The position numbers and the translations under genes were made by a program. The notes under the pieces are model-generated. The model saw only the letters and a list, made by a program, of their open reading frames with translations. It was not told where the DNA came from and did no database searches. A stretch of DNA of 17,115 bases from assembly GCA_040393065.1 (NCBI GenBank), contig JBEBUW010000095.1, positions 1-17,115 of the forward strand. The letters run 5' to 3'. Origin of the DNA: JACCWM01 sp040393065 (lineage in GTDB: Bacteria > Myxococcota_A > Bradymonadia > Bradymonadales > Bradymonadaceae). Below are positions 15,501-17,115 of this stretch, piece after piece. The stretch's first letter is position 1. Each line of letters starts with the position of its first letter.

Positions 15501-16574
15501 TTGCGAAAACCACTCCAACTTTCTGGTTTGATCCTGACGCTGGCGGTCGCTTTTGGGGCGTGGCTGGTCATTGCGTTCGCAGCGCTTTTGTATGGCAGCT
15601 CGGGCCTCGGGCCGCTGGATTTGCTGGCGGCGCTGGGCGGCGGCGGTCTGGACGATATGCAGCGCGCGGTTTTGTTGCATGCGCGGCTGCCGCGGGTGTT
15701 TTTTGCGGGCATCGTGGGGGCGGCGCTGGCGGTGGCCGGGGCTGTTTTTCAGGCGGTTTTGCGCAATCCGCTGGCAGATCCGTACATCCTGGGGATTTCG
15801 GGCGGCGCTGCGCTGGGTGGAACGCTTTTGTTGACACTGGGAGCGTTTACGCTGGGCGGAGCTGTTGTGGGCGCGGGAGCCGGGGTGGTCGTGGGCGTGC
15901 CGCTGGCGGCGTTTATCGGGGCGATGGGCGCGCTGCTGGTGATTTTTGTGGTCGAGAGCTGGGCGCCGCCGGGCAATGCGGGCACGTATGTTTTGCTTTT
16001 GACGGGTGTGATCGTGAATGCGTTTGCGGCCTCGATCATCATGTTTTTGAAGAGCATCGTGTCGGCGCAAAAAGCCCAGGAGTTGTTGTTTTATCTGATG
16101 GGTGCGCTGGCCGTGGAAGGCACGAGCACGGCGGTGATGGTGGGCGTGGGCGTGGTGATTGCGGCGTGTATCGCGGGTTTGATGTGGTTTGCGCGCGATT
16201 TGAACATTATGACGCTCGGTGACGACGAGGCGGCGTCGCTTGGCGTGGATGCGGCGCGCACGCGCAAGTTTACGGTCGTGCTGGCAAGTGTGGCGGTGGC
16301 GGTGGCGGTGGCGTATTCGGGGATCATCGGGTTTGTGGGGCTGGTTGTGCCGCACGGAATTCGGCTGGTCGTGGGGGCAGATCACCGCGTGTTGTTGCCG
16401 GCCTGTGCGCTGGGCGGGGCCGCGTTTTTGACGCTGGCGGATTTGATTGCGCGCTCGGCGTTTGGTGTGTTTTCGACGACGCTGCCGGTGGGTGTGATCA
16501 CGTCGGCAGTGGGCGCGCCGTTGTTTTTGTATTTTCTGTGGCGTTCGCTCAAACACCGCGGAGGTTTGCTGTGA
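15501..16574 (+). CDS. FecCD/BtuC-family ABC permease
   Basis: This 357-residue protein has about 10 membrane helices and the hallmarks of the BtuC/FecCD family: LHARLPRVFFAGIVGAALAVAG, FQAVLRNPLADPYILGISGGAALGG, and GFVGLVVPHGIRLVVGADHR, plus the cytoplasmic GDDEAASLGVDAARTRK segment that contacts the ATPase. It forms the homodimeric channel for the substrate delivered by the upstream lipoprotein. The start is TTG at 15501, since an in-frame stop (TAG) lies at 15492-15494 and no ATG is available nearby. I see no clear ribosome site, so translation may depend on the upstream gene. It ends 10 bases before the ATPase start. A run of four GTGGCG hexamers sits in the membrane region near 16290. 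Confidence 0.93.
   Translation: MRKPLQLSGLILTLAVAFGAWLVIAFAALLYGSSGLGPLDLLAALGGGGLDDMQRAVLLHARLPRVFFAGIVGAALAVAGAVFQAVLRNPLADPYILGISGGAALGGTLLLTLGAFTLGGAVVGAGAGVVVGVPLAAFIGAMGALLVIFVVESWAPPGNAGTYVLLLTGVIVNAFAASIIMFLKSIVSAQKAQELLFYLMGALAVEGTSTAVMVGVGVVIAACIAGLMWFARDLNIMTLGDDEAASLGVDAARTRKFTVVLASVAVAVAVAYSGIIGFVGLVVPHGIRLVVGADHRVLLPACALGGAAFLTLADLIARSAFGVFSTTLPVGVITSAVGAPLFLYFLWRSLKHRGGLL
16290..16313 (+). repeat. Four tandem GTGGCG hexamers in the permease gene
   Basis: Four perfect in-frame copies encode alternating Val-Ala in a membrane helix. Because the unit is a multiple of three, gain or loss would change helix length by two residues without a frameshift. Confidence 0.8.
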
Positions 16575-16584
16575 GGGGTGTGGC

Positions 16585-17115
16585 ATGAACAACAACGGCC
16601 TTGTTTGTGAGGGGATTTCGCACGGTTTTGGAGCGCGACAGATCTTGAAGGATGTTTCGCTCGGAGTGGATCCGGGGCAGTCGCTTGCGATTGTGGGGCC
16701 AAACGGCGCGGGGAAAACCACGTTGTTGCGGATTCTGGCCGGGCTTCTGGCGCCGCAATCGGGCAGGGTTTTGCTGGGGGCAGAAGCGTTGGGGAGCTTG
16801 AAGCGTCGTGAGGTTGCGCGGCGGATCTCGGTGGTGCCGCAGGCGCGGCCGCAGGTGTTTGATTATTCGGCGCTGGAGCTTGTGTTGATGGGGTTTCATG
16901 CACGCACGGCGCGGTTTTCGTTGCCGTCGCAGTCGGCGCAGCAGCAGGCGCTGGCGGTGATGGAGCGCCTGGAAGTTGCGCATCTGGCGCACCAGCCGGC
17001 GTCGGTGTTGAGTGGCGGCGAGCTGCAGCGCACGTTGATGGCGCGCACGATGGTGAGTGAGGCGGGCGTGTGGTTGTTGGATGAGCCGACAGCGAGTCTG
17101 GATTTGCGGCATCAG
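16585..17115 (+). CDS. ABC importer ATPase, BtuD/FecE-like (3' end cut by window)
   Basis: 177 residues are visible and the frame is still open at the window end; a full protein would be about 250-270 residues. Walker A is GPNGAGKTT (38-46), the Q-loop glutamine is near 86 (SVVPQARPQ), the signature is LSGGELQR (142-149), and Walker B is VWLLDEPTASLD with Asp166-Glu167. The H-loop lies beyond the window. It starts with ATG at 16585 with GAGGGG upstream, 10 bases after the permease stop, so it is the third gene of the importer operon. It powers uptake of the ligand captured by the lipoprotein. The family assignment as FecE/BtuD type is by neighbourhood and general similarity. Confidence 0.92.
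   Translation, partial: MNNNGLVCEGISHGFGARQILKDVSLGVDPGQSLAIVGPNGAGKTTLLRILAGLLAPQSGRVLLGAEALGSLKRREVARRISVVPQARPQVFDYSALELVLMGFHARTARFSLPSQSAQQQALAVMERLEVAHLAHQPASVLSGGELQRTLMARTMVSEAGVWLLDEPTASLDLRHQ

Noticed and set aside
1..17115. CRISPR array, transposon, phage, tRNA or rRNA genes, or a defence cassette
   Set aside because: No regularly spaced repeats, transposase or integrase motifs, tRNA-like cloverleaf or known defence-domain genes were seen.

Overview
The window reads as a chromosomal piece of a Gram-negative bacterium, most likely a delta-proteobacterial lineage (Myxococcota or Bradymonadota-like). The grounds are an MXAN_5187-type protein on the minus strand, a long-form HflX with the N-terminal extension, and a two-FHA/TPR membrane protein, together with outer-membrane lipoproteins and a tripartite RND pump. 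GC content is moderate to high by eye. The plus strand is strikingly G+T-rich whichever strand is coding. The first ~120 bases are a G/T-only homopolymer tract that looks like a damaged contig end, not biology.

Layout. 1-1582: an unrecognised gene with an uncertain 5' end, then a small truncated-haemoglobin-like gene. A triple TTAAG box and a terminator hairpin follow. 1670-2242 (minus): a small proline-rich hypothetical protein, divergent from the next block. 2446-8135: a complete RND efflux operon, with a TolC-family outer-membrane channel, a lipid-anchored periplasmic adaptor and a 1035-residue RND permease; the last two overlap by ATGA. 8232-10016: a membrane protein with two FHA domains at the N-terminus and a TPR-like, cysteine-containing C-terminus, closed by a strong intrinsic terminator.

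10171-12983: hflX, with an apparent non-AUG start, is coupled by a GTGA overlap to a GT87/DUF2029-like membrane glycosyltransferase. 12997-14304 (minus): the MXAN_5187-like protein, tail-to-tail with the glycosyltransferase and only 13 bases apart. 14445 to the window end: an ABC importer operon of the cobalamin/iron-chelate/haem type (substrate-binding lipoprotein, FecCD/BtuC permease, ATPase cut by the window edge). A 20-bp near-palindrome lies just upstream and may be its operator.

Functionally this is mostly envelope transport (drug/solvent efflux, metal-chelate uptake), ribosome rescue (HflX) and probable phospho-signalling (FHA). I see no phage, transposon, CRISPR, toxin-antitoxin or defence cassette. 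The most interesting points are the apparent AUC start of hflX, the orphan triple TTAAG-N5 response-regulator-like box between convergent genes, the operator-like palindrome before the importer, and the degenerate first FHA domain. No intergenic gap exceeds 300 bases.
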